Shown here one piece after another: positions 1-7,282 of a stretch of 14,398 nucleotides of DNA. A program made the translations under genes and the position numbers. The first letter of the stretch is position 1, and every line of letters begins with the position of its first letter. This DNA is from an uncultured Oscillospiraceae bacterium (GTDB lineage: Bacteria > Bacillota > Clostridia > Oscillospirales > Ruminococcaceae). The stretch covers positions 1 through 14,398 of the forward strand of contig CAKSPD010000025.1 of NCBI GenBank assembly GCA_934481385.1, given 5' to 3'. The notes under the pieces are model-generated. The model was given only the letters and a program-made list of their open reading frames with translations, was not told the DNA's origin and made no database searches.

Positions 1-16
1 TTTTTTTTATTGTGTA

Positions 17-25
17 TGTTATAAT
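17..25 (+). promoter_or_regulatory. Extended -10 promoter element of the sugar kinase gene
   Basis: TGTTATAAT is a perfect extended -10 (TGnTATAAT, with TATAAT at 20-25). The matching -35 would fall at the left edge of the window and cannot be judged. The start codon lies about 30 nt downstream, so the leader is short. Confidence 0.65.
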
Positions 26-55
26 AAAGAAAAATTTGCATAGGAGGTTATATGT

Positions 56-1027
56 ATGAAAAAATTTGATGTTGTTGCACTGGGAGAACTTCTCATTGAT
101 TTTACCGAAAACGGAGCAAGTCCGCAGGGCAACCCTGTTATGGAGGCAAATCCGGGCGGAGCTCCCTGTAATGTTCTTGCTATGCTTAATAAACTGGGAA
201 AGAAAACTGCTTTTATCGGAAAGGTCGGAAATGATACATTTGGCAGACAGCTTGCGGAAACAGTAAGACAAAGCGGAACAGATATTTCAAATCTGGTTTT
301 TGATGATACTGTTCATACTACTCTGGCTTTTGTTCATACTTTTGCTGACGGTGAACGTGAATTCAGTTTTTACCGTAATCCCGGTGCGGATATGATGCTT
401 ACTAAAGATGAAGTTATGACGGATATTGTAAAGGAAGCAAAAATATTCCATTTCGGAACTCTTTCATCTACACATGAAGGTGTTCGTGAAGCTACAAGAT
501 ATGCTGTTGAAACTGCCAAAAATAATGGTGCACTGATTTCCTTTGACCCTAATCTCAGAGAACCTTTGTGGAACAGTCCTGAAGATGCCAAAAAAGAAAT
601 TGAATACGGCTTTTCAAAATGTGATATTCTGAAAATTTCTGATAATGAGCTTGAATTTATGACAGGTACAGATGATTATTCCAAAGGTGTTGAAATTATT
701 CGTTCAGAATACAGCAATATCAGAATAATTTTTGTTACACTCGGAAAAAACGGCAGTCGTATTTATTATAAAAATATGATGGCAGAACAGCCAACATTTT
801 CAGAAATAAAACCAATAGAAAAAACCGGTGCAGGTGATACTTTTGAGGGCTGTGCTTTGAACTTTCTTCTTGAACATGATATCGATTCTCTGACAGAAGA
901 TAATTTGTCAAGTCTTCTTCTTTTTGCAAATGCTGGTGCATCTCTCATCACAACAAGAAAAGGTGCATTGAAAGTTATGCCTGAAAAGTCAGAAATTGAA
1001 GCTCTGATTGATACTTATAAAAACTGA
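56..1027 (+). CDS. PfkB-family carbohydrate kinase, probably fructokinase
   Basis: A 323-residue cytoplasmic ribokinase-fold kinase expected to phosphorylate a sugar, most likely fructose, with ATP. The N-terminus VALGELLIDFT and the following GGAPCNVLAMLNKLG (from about residue 34) are the sugar-binding start and PfkB signature 1 region. DPNLR begins at D164, and GAGDT at residues 258-262 carries the anion hole and catalytic base D261. Length is normal for the family. The start ATG is preceded by AGGAGG at 42-47 with 8 nt spacing; an out-of-frame ATG at 52 is not used. It stands alone with its own promoter and terminator. The VALGELLIDFT start favours fructokinase, but 2-keto-3-deoxygluconate kinase or another PfkB substrate cannot be excluded from sequence alone. 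Confidence 0.9.
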   Translation: MKKFDVVALGELLIDFTENGASPQGNPVMEANPGGAPCNVLAMLNKLGKKTAFIGKVGNDTFGRQLAETVRQSGTDISNLVFDDTVHTTLAFVHTFADGEREFSFYRNPGADMMLTKDEVMTDIVKEAKIFHFGTLSSTHEGVREATRYAVETAKNNGALISFDPNLREPLWNSPEDAKKEIEYGFSKCDILKISDNELEFMTGTDDYSKGVEIIRSEYSNIRIIFVTLGKNGSRIYYKNMMAEQPTFSEIKPIEKTGAGDTFEGCALNFLLEHDIDSLTEDNLSSLLLFANAGASLITTRKGALKVMPEKSEIEALIDTYKN

Positions 1028-1032
1028 ATATC

Positions 1033-1071
1033 AAAAAACCTTGCAGATTAATTTTCTGCAAGGTTTTTTTT
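1033..1071. terminator. Bidirectional rho-independent terminator between convergent genes
   Basis: A 15-bp perfect stem (1033-1047 with 1055-1069, core CCTTGCAGA/TCTGCAAGG) with a 7-nt loop is followed by a T run to 1071. The A run at 1033-1038 provides the U tract for leftward transcription. The stop codon of the leftward tetR gene (complement of 1048-1050) sits in the loop, so one arm is coding sequence. Confidence 0.9.
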
Positions 1072-1662
1072 ATGTCTGTCTATGATTGCTCTTATTGTTT
1101 CATAAAGATGTGGTTTAAGCTCATCAAGTTTGCAGGGTTCATCATAGAGAATAGATGAATAACAGGTTGATGATACAAGTTCAATAATCATAAAAAGCAT
1201 TATTTCGGGGTCTTTAAAATCATATGGTGCTTCATCAAGCATACTGTGATATACATCAATAAAATTTATATCTCCGTCTTCGTTGGAGGTAAGAGCATTT
1301 TTGAATATTCCCCAGCTAAGATTTTTAGAAATAAATGTAAGAAGTGACTGATTTTCATTAAGCTGATTTATTATGTTGTCAACTATTGCGATAATCTTTT
1401 CTTCAAAATCAAGAGTGGAAAGAGTCGGTTCAAGCTTGTCCATTGCGTTGCGGAAAAGCTGGCTTGATTTATGTGATACAAGCTTGTTTCTTATATCATA
1501 TTTATCCTTGAAGTAAAGATAAAATGTACCTTTTGCAACTCCGGCTTTATCTGCAATATCAGATATTGATGTTTTGCTGAATCCTTTTGTTGTAAAAAAT
1601 TCAAAGGCGGTTTTAAGCAGAGAATGTTCCTTGATTTGTTTGTTTTTATCTATTTTTCCCAT
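1048..1662 (-). CDS. TetR/AcrR-family transcriptional regulator
   Basis: A 204-residue one-component repressor. The N-terminal DNA-binding domain spans about residues 12-60, with the helix-turn-helix at about 33-52 (SISDIADKAGVAKGTFYLYF), the classical TetR pattern. The rest is an all-helical ligand/dimer domain too divergent to name a ligand. The ATG has GAGGTGA upstream on its strand (near 1668-1674) at suitable spacing. It is divergent from the MMPL exporter and heptad-repeat protein operon, and two TGAC-N5-GTCA palindromes lie in the shared spacer, one over the exporter's -35. That context makes it the probable local repressor of the export operon. Its own promoter is more than 60 bp from the operators, so direct autorepression is not evident. 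Its last codons form part of the shared terminator. Confidence 0.92.
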   Translation of the reverse strand: MGKIDKNKQIKEHSLLKTAFEFFTTKGFSKTSISDIADKAGVAKGTFYLYFKDKYDIRNKLVSHKSSQLFRNAMDKLEPTLSTLDFEEKIIAIVDNIINQLNENQSLLTFISKNLSWGIFKNALTSNEDGDINFIDVYHSMLDEAPYDFKDPEIMLFMIIELVSSTCYSSILYDEPCKLDELKPHLYETIRAIIDRHKKNLAEN

Positions 1663-1701
1663 TTATAGTCACCTCGCTCGGTTTTAAATTTCATACTTAA
1701 A

Positions 1702-1730
1702 ATTATAATCCATAAAAATAATTGTGTCAA
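1702..1730 (-). promoter_or_regulatory. Promoter of the tetR-family gene
   Basis: On the minus strand TTGACA (complement of 1725-1730) and TATAAT (complement of 1702-1707) are separated by exactly 17 bp, a perfect sigma-A consensus. Transcription should start near 1695, about 30 nt before the tetR ATG. Confidence 0.85.
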
Positions 1731-1793
1731 GAATAAAAAATCACTATTGCAAACAAAAATATTCAGTGTAATTTGTGCAAAGTTCCAAAAATA

Positions 1794-1806
1794 TGACCAA
1801 AAGTCA
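1794..1806. promoter_or_regulatory. Distal candidate TetR operator
   Basis: TGACCAAAAGTCA is a TGAC-N5-GTCA inverted repeat; one more base on each side (A1793/T1807) extends it. Its centre is 33 bp from the centre of the second copy, about three helical turns, so two dimers could bind the same face. It lies just upstream of the exporter promoter. Confidence 0.7.
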
Positions 1807-1825
1807 TTTTTGTTCACTTCAGGTA

Positions 1826-1854
1826 TTGACTAATGGTCATTTTTGCAATATAAT
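1826..1854 (+). promoter_or_regulatory. Promoter of the MMPL exporter operon
   Basis: TTGACT (1826-1831) and TATAAT (1849-1854) with a 17-bp spacer. Predicted start is near 1861, which gives an unusually long leader of about 180 nt before the ATG at 2042. Confidence 0.85.
1827..1839. promoter_or_regulatory. Proximal candidate TetR operator over the -35 box
   Basis: TGACTAATGGTCA fits the same consensus as the distal copy (TGACYAAWRGTCA). Its left half is part of the -35 TTGACT, so bound repressor would directly block RNA polymerase at the exporter promoter. Confidence 0.75.
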
Positions 1855-1874
1855 ACTGTTATAAAATAAATTAT

Positions 1875-2023
1875 CAGCCTGACGTATACTGAATGCCCGC
1901 AGTATATGATTTGTACAGAATCATCTGTACATATGTACCGCCGGCATTACTTCAGGAAAACTTGTATTTCCGCTGTAATTTATTTGCAGTCATATATGCG
2001 GGCGACCAGTATGCGTCAGACTG
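1875..2023 (+). promoter_or_regulatory. Long branched-hairpin 5' leader, candidate cis-regulatory RNA or palindromic repeat
   Basis: The outer stem pairs 1875-1877 with 2021-2023, 1879-1891 with 2007-2019 (13 bp, one G-U), 1895-1901 with 1997-2003 (7 bp), and 1903-1909 with 1990-1996 (7 bp). It is interrupted by a C/A mismatch, a 3x3 internal loop (AAT/GAC) and a bulged G1902, about 30 bp in all. Inside are two hairpins: 1912-1919 with 1924-1931 (8 bp, loop ATCA), and 1946-1950/1975-1979 stacked toward 1955-1959/1967-1971. The junction holds GCCGGC (1940-1945) and the palindrome GTACATATGTAC (1927-1938), which competes with the first hairpin. There is no U tract, so it is not a simple terminator. 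A Shine-Dalgarno-like AAAGGAAAG (2026-2034) starts just after the stem. I do not recognise a known riboswitch class. A MITE-like insertion is an alternative. Confidence 0.6.
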
Positions 2024-2041
2024 CGAAAGGAAAGATGGTGT

Positions 2042-4153
2042 ATGAATAAATTTGGAGAGTTTATCGTCAGAAACAAACTGGTTATTCTTATTATCGGAAT
2101 ACTTCTGATGATTCCGGCAGGATTAGGGTATATCAATACAAGAGTAAATTATGATATACTTTCTTATCTGCCAAAGGATATAAATACCATGAAAGGTCAG
2201 GATATTCTTAAAGAAGATTTCGGTCAGGGCGGTTTTTCTTTTGTAATGCTTGACGGAATGAGTGCTAAGGAAGTTAAGGAAACGGCTGAAAAGTTTGAAG
2301 AAATAGAACACGTTTCAAGCGTTGTATGCTATGATTCAATTACAGACCTTAATATTCCTAAGGAAGTTCTTCCGGAAAATATTTACGATTTCTTCAACAA
2401 GGGTGATACAACAATGATGGCTGTATTCTTTGATGATACAACATCTGCGGACGGTACTCTTGAAGCTATTGAAACTATGAGAAAGATTACCAATGAACAA
2501 TGCTTTATAAGCGGTATGTCTGCTATAACTGAGGATATGAAACAGCTTTCAAAAAGTGAAACTGTAATATATGCCATTATTGCAGTAATCCTTACAAGTA
2601 TCGTTCTTATGGTTACTATGGATTCCTTCCTTATTCCTGTATTCTTTATGCTGAGTATCGGAATTGCGATAGTATGGAATCTCGGAACAAACTTTGTAAT
2701 GGGTGAGATTTCATTTCTTACTCAGGCTCTTGCACTTGTTCTTCAGCTCGGTGTTACTATGGACTATTCAATATTCCTTTGGCACAGCTACAAGGAACAG
2801 CAGAAATTTTATCCTGATGATAAATACAAGGCAATGGCAGAAGCTATTGCAAATACTGTAAAATCCGTTGTCAGCAGTTCATTCACAACAGTAGCCGGAT
2901 TCCTTGCAATGTGTTTTATGAGCTTTACTCTTGGTCTTGACCTCGGAATTGTTATGGCGAAAGGTGTTATCTGCGGTGTTATTGCCTGTGTAACAGTTCT
3001 TCCTGCTATGATTCTTCTTTTTGACAAGGCTATTGAAAAAACATCTCACAAGGATATAATGCCTTCATTCAGCAAAGCATGCAGTTTTATAGTAAACAAA
3101 TCAGGTGCATTTCTTGTAATCGCTCTTGTACTTCTTATACCTTCATATTATGGCTACAAGAATTATGATGTATACTATAAACTTGACAGCACACTTCCGA
3201 AAACCCTTGAAAGCGTTATCGCAAACGCAAAACTTGAAGAAGAATACAATATGAACAGTACACATATTGTAATGGTTGATTCTTCTATGACAGCAAAGGA
3301 TGCCAACAAAATGATTGGCGAAATGAATGATGTTGACGGTGTAAAGTTTACACTCGGTTTCAATTCACTTGTAGGTACTGCAATTCCTGAAGAAATTATT
3401 CCTGATTCGGTAAAAGAAGTACTTAAAAGTGACAACTGGCAGATAATGCTTGTTGGTTCTGAATATGAAGTTGCATCTGATGCTGTAAATGAACAGATAA
3501 CAAAGCTCAATGATATAGTTACAAAATATGACAGCGAAGGAATGATTATTGGTGAAGCTCCGGCAACTAAAGACCTTATTGAAATCACAAACAAGGATTT
3601 CAGTGTAGTAAGTATTCTTTCAATTGCTGCGATATTCATAATCATAGCTTTCACATTTAAATCTGTAACACTTCCTGTTATACTTGTTTCAGTTATAGAG
3701 CTTGCAATAATGATAAACCTTGGTATTTCATATTTTACAGGCACAGAACTTCCGTTTATTGCCTCTGTTGTAATCGGTACAATTCAGCTTGGTGCAACAG
3801 TTGACTATGCTATACTTATGACTACAAGATACCAGTATGAAAGAAACAGCGGTAAGGATAAAAAAGAGGCTGTCGGAATTGCACTTGGTACTTCAGTAAA
3901 ATCAATTATAACTTCTGCTCTTGGTTTCTTTGCAGCAACAGTTGGTGTTGCAGTTTATTCAGACATCGGAATGATTTCTTCACTCTGTATGCTTCTTGCA
4001 AGAGGTGCATTGATTTCGATGGTTGTTGTAATAACTGTACTTCCTTCAATGTTCATGCTCTTTGATAAGATTATATGCAAGACAAGTGCAGGTTTCAAAG
4101 TTGGAAAAAATCAGACAGGTCATAAACAGGAACTTAATATGACCACAACCTGA
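2042..4153 (+). CDS. MMPL-family (RND superfamily) membrane exporter
   Basis: A 703-residue cytoplasmic-membrane transporter with the duplicated RND/MMPL layout: one N-terminal membrane helix (about residues 12-32), an external domain, a block of five helices, then a second helix-external-domain-five-helix half from about residue 355. Each half has the family's motif in its fourth membrane helix region, LGVTMDYSIFLW with D241-Y242 and LGATVDYAILMTTRY with D588-Y589, expected to serve proton-coupled transport. The C-terminus is short and polar. The start ATG follows a modest AAAGGAAAG. It heads a two-gene operon, 41 nt before the heptad-repeat protein, under divergent TetR control. MMPL proteins move lipids, lipopeptides or drugs; the substrate here is unknown. 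YdfJ-like describes the architecture only. Confidence 0.93.
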   Translation: MNKFGEFIVRNKLVILIIGILLMIPAGLGYINTRVNYDILSYLPKDINTMKGQDILKEDFGQGGFSFVMLDGMSAKEVKETAEKFEEIEHVSSVVCYDSITDLNIPKEVLPENIYDFFNKGDTTMMAVFFDDTTSADGTLEAIETMRKITNEQCFISGMSAITEDMKQLSKSETVIYAIIAVILTSIVLMVTMDSFLIPVFFMLSIGIAIVWNLGTNFVMGEISFLTQALALVLQLGVTMDYSIFLWHSYKEQQKFYPDDKYKAMAEAIANTVKSVVSSSFTTVAGFLAMCFMSFTLGLDLGIVMAKGVICGVIACVTVLPAMILLFDKAIEKTSHKDIMPSFSKACSFIVNKSGAFLVIALVLLIPSYYGYKNYDVYYKLDSTLPKTLESVIANAKLEEEYNMNSTHIVMVDSSMTAKDANKMIGEMNDVDGVKFTLGFNSLVGTAIPEEIIPDSVKEVLKSDNWQIMLVGSEYEVASDAVNEQITKLNDIVTKYDSEGMIIGEAPATKDLIEITNKDFSVVSILSIAAIFIIIAFTFKSVTLPVILVSVIELAIMINLGISYFTGTELPFIASVVIGTIQLGATVDYAILMTTRYQYERNSGKDKKEAVGIALGTSVKSIITSALGFFAATVGVAVYSDIGMISSLCMLLARGALISMVVVITVLPSMFMLFDKIICKTSAGFKVGKNQTGHKQELNMTTT

Positions 4154-4194
4154 ATCAGCAAATTTTCAGATATTTTGAGAAAGAGGTAATTTGT

Positions 4195-7077
4195 ATGAAC
4201 AAAACTAAAAAAATTCTTGCCGGTGTGCTGGCAGTTGCAGTTTCAGCAGGCACTACTTGTTCAATAGCTTATGCAGACCGCAGTAAAACTGATGAGAAAA
4301 AAGAAGAACAGACGCCTCTTGAATCAGTTTCCGATACTGACAGAAAGGCTTCTGAAGCAGATGCATGCAAAGACGAAACCGTATATGTTCTTTGTGACAA
4401 GAATTCAGAAATAAAAAATGTAGTTGTAAGTGACTGGCTCAAAAACAGCAAGGCTCTTGATTCAATTTCTGATGTGTCTTCACTGACTGATATTGTTAAT
4501 GTAAAAGGCGATGAGGCTTTCGCTCAGACAGGCAATGAAATAAACTGGCTGGCAGAGGGAAATGATATATACTATAAGGGTTATTCTGAAAAGGAACTCC
4601 CTGTTGATGTTACTATACAGTATTTCCTTGATGACAAGGAAGTTTCACTTGATGAACTTGCAGGAAAAAGCGGTCATGTAACTATCCGCTGGACTTACAA
4701 GAATAATCAGAAAGTCAAAAAAACTATAAACGGAAAAAGCAGAGATATATATGTTCCGTTTATGACAGCAAGCTCAGCTATTCTTGATTCAGGAAAATTC
4801 CTCAATGTTGAAACAAAAAACGGCAAGGTTATTTCTGACGGCGAAAAGCTTATTGTTGTCGGAATGGCTTTCCCCGGACTCAGCGAAAGTCTTGGACTCA
4901 GTGATATTAAGGATATAGATGTTGATATTCCGGAAAGCTTTGAAATATCTGCTGATGTTACTGATTTTGAAATGGGTGCATCTGTTACTGTTGTTTCAAA
5001 TGAAATCTTCTCCAATCTTGATATAGATGATGAAAATTCAATTGATGAAATCAAGAACAAAATAAAGGAACTTGATGACGGTGCAAAAAAACTTCTTGAC
5101 GGTACAGCAAAGCTTTCTGACGGCGTTCAGGAACTTTATAAGAAATCAGGCAGTCTTACAGACGGTATCGATAAACTTGTTTCAGGTGCAGGAAGTCTGA
5201 AAAGCGGTGCTGATGAACTTTCAAGCGGTGCATCACAGCTTTCTGACGGTGCAGAAAATCTTGCAGAAGGTGCATCTGCACTTGATTCCGGTATAAGCAG
5301 TGCAAAGACCGGTTCAGAACAGTTGGTTAAAGGTCTTGATTCTGCTAAAACAGGCGGAAATACTCTTATTGACGGTATCAAACAGGTTGCAGACGGTGCA
5401 GGCTCACTTGATTCAGGTATAAAGAGTGCAAAGGACGGTTCTGAAAAACTTGTCGGCGGTCTTGCATCAGCAAAGGACGGCGGAACTGCTCTTATTGACG
5501 GTATCAAACAGGTTGCAGGCGGTGCAGAAGCCCTTAAAAACGGTATCGATTCCGCAAAAGACGGTTCAGACAGTCTTGTTTCAGGATTCGGTCAGCTTGA
5601 TGAAGGAGCATCAGCTCTTAAAGAAGGTGCGGGAACTCTTACAGACGGTGTAGGTTCTCTTGCAGACGGCGGAACTCAGGTCAAAGACGGTTCTGCTCAG
5701 GTATCAGCAGGTATGGACGCTCTCAGCAGTGGTGCTGAAACTCTCAGCAGTTCATCTCAGGAACTTTCAGCAGGTATATCTTCAGCAAAAACAGGTGCAG
5801 ACAGTCTTGCAGAAGGCATAAGCACTGCAAAGGCAGGTGCAGACCAGCTTTCAGGCGGTGCAGACCAGCTTTCAGAGGGTGCATCAGCTCTCTCAGCAGG
5901 TATCGAACAGGCAGGAACTTCTTTGAGTACAACAATTTCAGCTAATGAACAGGCTCTTGAGGCTCTTACAGCTCTCTATCAGCAGTCGCCTTCAGATGAA
6001 CTTGCTTTGGCTGTCGGAACACTTCAGCAGACTATTGAAGGTCAGAAACAGATTCTTTCATCTATGTCTGAAAACGGTACACTTTCAGACGGTGCAAAGG
6101 CTCTTGAATCAGGTTCACAGCAACTTTTAGAAGGTATCGGAAGTCTTTCAGAGGGACTCGGAAATGCTGAAACAGGTGCAAATGCACTTTCAGAAGGTCT
6201 TACAACTCTTGATGAGGGCGGAAAGGCTCTCGCACAGGGTGCAGGACAGCTTTCAGATTCTTCTGCACAGCTTTCAGCAGGTGCAAAATCACTTTCAGAC
6301 GGTGCAACTGTTCTCAGCAACGGCATAGGAACTCTGGCAGACGGAAGTGAAAGTCTTATAGGCGGTCTTGATTCACTCTTTGACGGTATAGATAAACTTT
6401 CAGCAGGTAATTCAACTCTTAACGGCGGTCTTGCACAGCTTTCAGAGGGTGCAGGAACACTTGTCGGCGGAACAGCACAGCTTTCAAGCGGTGCAGATTC
6501 ACTCAGCGGAGGAGTTGTTCAGCTTTATGACGGTGCAGTTTCTCTTGATAACGGTCTTGCACAGATTTCAGAGGGTTCAGGAACACTTGTCAGCGGAACT
6601 GTTAAACTTTCAGACGGTGCAGATTCTCTCGGAAGCGGTATTGTTCAGCTTTATGACGGTGCATCTTCACTTGACAGTGGTCTTTCTCAGCTCCTCGGTG
6701 GCAGCAATAAGCTTGCAAGCGGTTCAAAGACTCTTGCTGATTCAACTATAAAACTCAGTGCAGGTGCAAAATCACTTTCAGGCGGTGCAGATACTCTCAG
6801 TGCCGGAATCGGAACTCTTGCAGACGGCAGTAAGGCTCTTATTGACGGTGTCGGAAAACTTAAAGACGGTGCTGTTGAGCTTGATGACGGTATGAAGAAA
6901 TTCTATAATGACGGCATTTCAAAGATAAAGAATATTGCTGATGATGAACTTTCCGGACTGGTTGATAACTTCAAGGCTGTCCGTGAAGTATCACAGGAAT
7001 ACACAAGCTATTCCGGCATTTCAGATGATATGGACGGAACTGTAAAGTTCATCTATACATTTGACGGTACAGATTAA
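4195..7077 (+). CDS. Exported xxxLxxG heptad-repeat protein (YhgE/Pip-like repeats), MMPL partner
   Basis: A 960-residue secreted protein. It has a typical signal peptide with probable cleavage after AYA (residues 25-27), a non-repetitive N-terminal domain to about residue 285, and then about 75-80 heptads of pattern xxxLxxG, often SDG or DGA, over about residues 289-905. A non-heptad, Gln/Glu/Ala-rich helical insert at about 573-629 splits the array in two. A short mixed tail ends without membrane helix or sortase motif. YhgE/Pip proteins share these heptads but have C-terminal membrane segments that are absent here; no lipobox is evident. AAGAGGT (4181-4187) precedes the ATG. It is cotranscribed with the MMPL exporter, so it probably works outside the membrane with it, perhaps as an extended rod through the wall; that role is inference. 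Two 42-residue tandem duplications show recent array growth. Confidence 0.85.
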   Translation: MNKTKKILAGVLAVAVSAGTTCSIAYADRSKTDEKKEEQTPLESVSDTDRKASEADACKDETVYVLCDKNSEIKNVVVSDWLKNSKALDSISDVSSLTDIVNVKGDEAFAQTGNEINWLAEGNDIYYKGYSEKELPVDVTIQYFLDDKEVSLDELAGKSGHVTIRWTYKNNQKVKKTINGKSRDIYVPFMTASSAILDSGKFLNVETKNGKVISDGEKLIVVGMAFPGLSESLGLSDIKDIDVDIPESFEISADVTDFEMGASVTVVSNEIFSNLDIDDENSIDEIKNKIKELDDGAKKLLDGTAKLSDGVQELYKKSGSLTDGIDKLVSGAGSLKSGADELSSGASQLSDGAENLAEGASALDSGISSAKTGSEQLVKGLDSAKTGGNTLIDGIKQVADGAGSLDSGIKSAKDGSEKLVGGLASAKDGGTALIDGIKQVAGGAEALKNGIDSAKDGSDSLVSGFGQLDEGASALKEGAGTLTDGVGSLADGGTQVKDGSAQVSAGMDALSSGAETLSSSSQELSAGISSAKTGADSLAEGISTAKAGADQLSGGADQLSEGASALSAGIEQAGTSLSTTISANEQALEALTALYQQSPSDELALAVGTLQQTIEGQKQILSSMSENGTLSDGAKALESGSQQLLEGIGSLSEGLGNAETGANALSEGLTTLDEGGKALAQGAGQLSDSSAQLSAGAKSLSDGATVLSNGIGTLADGSESLIGGLDSLFDGIDKLSAGNSTLNGGLAQLSEGAGTLVGGTAQLSSGADSLSGGVVQLYDGAVSLDNGLAQISEGSGTLVSGTVKLSDGADSLGSGIVQLYDGASSLDSGLSQLLGGSNKLASGSKTLADSTIKLSAGAKSLSGGADTLSAGIGTLADGSKALIDGVGKLKDGAVELDDGMKKFYNDGISKIKNIADDELSGLVDNFKAVREVSQEYTSYSGISDDMDGTVKFIYTFDGTD
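5290..5541 (+). repeat. In-frame 126-bp tandem duplication in the first heptad array
   Basis: Units 5290-5415 and 5416-5541 encode near-identical 42-residue (six-heptad) blocks, each beginning GI(S/K)SAK(T/D)GSE and containing LIDGIKQVA. A third partial copy (GIDSAKDGS) starts at 5542. The period is an exact multiple of the heptad, so the frame and repeat phase are kept. Confidence 0.85.
6430..6681 (+). repeat. In-frame 126-bp tandem duplication in the second heptad array
   Basis: Units 6430-6555 and 6556-6681 each encode 42 residues beginning LAQ(L/I)SEG and ending with a QLYDGA..SLD.G block. A degenerate further copy begins at 6682. It is a different sequence from the 5290-5541 duplication but has the same six-heptad period. 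Confidence 0.85.
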
Positions 7078-7110
7078 TTCACTATCTTTCTTATATAATT
7101 CCATTTTTGG

Positions 7111-7149
7111 AGGAGCAGTCATATATTGTATATGGCTGTTCCTTTTTTT
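7111..7149 (+). terminator. Rho-independent terminator of the MMPL/heptad-repeat operon
   Basis: Stem 7112-7125 with 7129-7142 (14 bp including two G-U pairs, loop TTG) is followed by seven T at 7143-7149. It lies 34 nt past the stop of the heptad-repeat gene. Confidence 0.85.
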
Positions 7150-7174
7150 GTTTTATACATAAATACAAATAATA

Positions 7175-7203
7175 TTGACACTAAACAGCTATTATGATAT
7201 AAT
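7175..7203 (+). promoter_or_regulatory. Promoter of hpt
   Basis: TTGACA (7175-7180) and TATAAT (7198-7203) with a 17-bp spacer, plus an extended -10 TG at 7195-7196: a full consensus promoter. The leader to the ATG is about 70 nt. Confidence 0.88.
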
Positions 7204-7244
7204 ATTGATAATATTATGGAATTAAAAAAGGCGGATAGCTGTTT
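7183..7244. repeat. Paired 10-bp inverted repeat around the hpt promoter start
   Basis: AAACAGCTAT (7183-7192, inside the promoter spacer) and ATAGCTGTTT (7235-7244, in the leader) are perfect inverted copies 52 bp apart. Between them ATAATATT/AATATTAT (7199-7206 and 7210-7217) forms an 8-bp inverted repeat over the -10 and start site. The left arm is upstream of the start, so any role would be in DNA, such as an operator pair, not RNA folding. Confidence 0.5.
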
Positions 7245-7282
7245 TTATCAATCAAAATTTATTTATTATAAGGAGATTTTTT

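Noticed and set aside
1033..1071. Attenuator or riboswitch expression platform for tetR
   Set aside because: Position between convergent 3' ends and the A/T tracts on both sides fit a shared terminator.
1861..2041. T-box, guanidine or cobalamin riboswitch in the exporter leader
   Set aside because: None of the hallmark motifs I know (T-box GGTGG-like bulge, guanidine ACGR loops, cobalamin GCCACTG) is present; class left open.
3175..3744. 189-residue open frame on the minus strand
   Set aside because: It is antisense to the MMPL gene, has Ser/Ile-rich low-complexity composition caused by the opposite codons, and has no ribosome site context.
5136..6326. Open frames antisense to, or in another frame of, the heptad-repeat gene
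   Set aside because: They are periodic shadows of the repeats; the sense frame has the signal peptide, ribosome site and full-length repeat logic.
5290..6681. CRISPR-like repeated pattern
   Set aside because: The repeats are degenerate, contiguous and coding, with no unique spacers.
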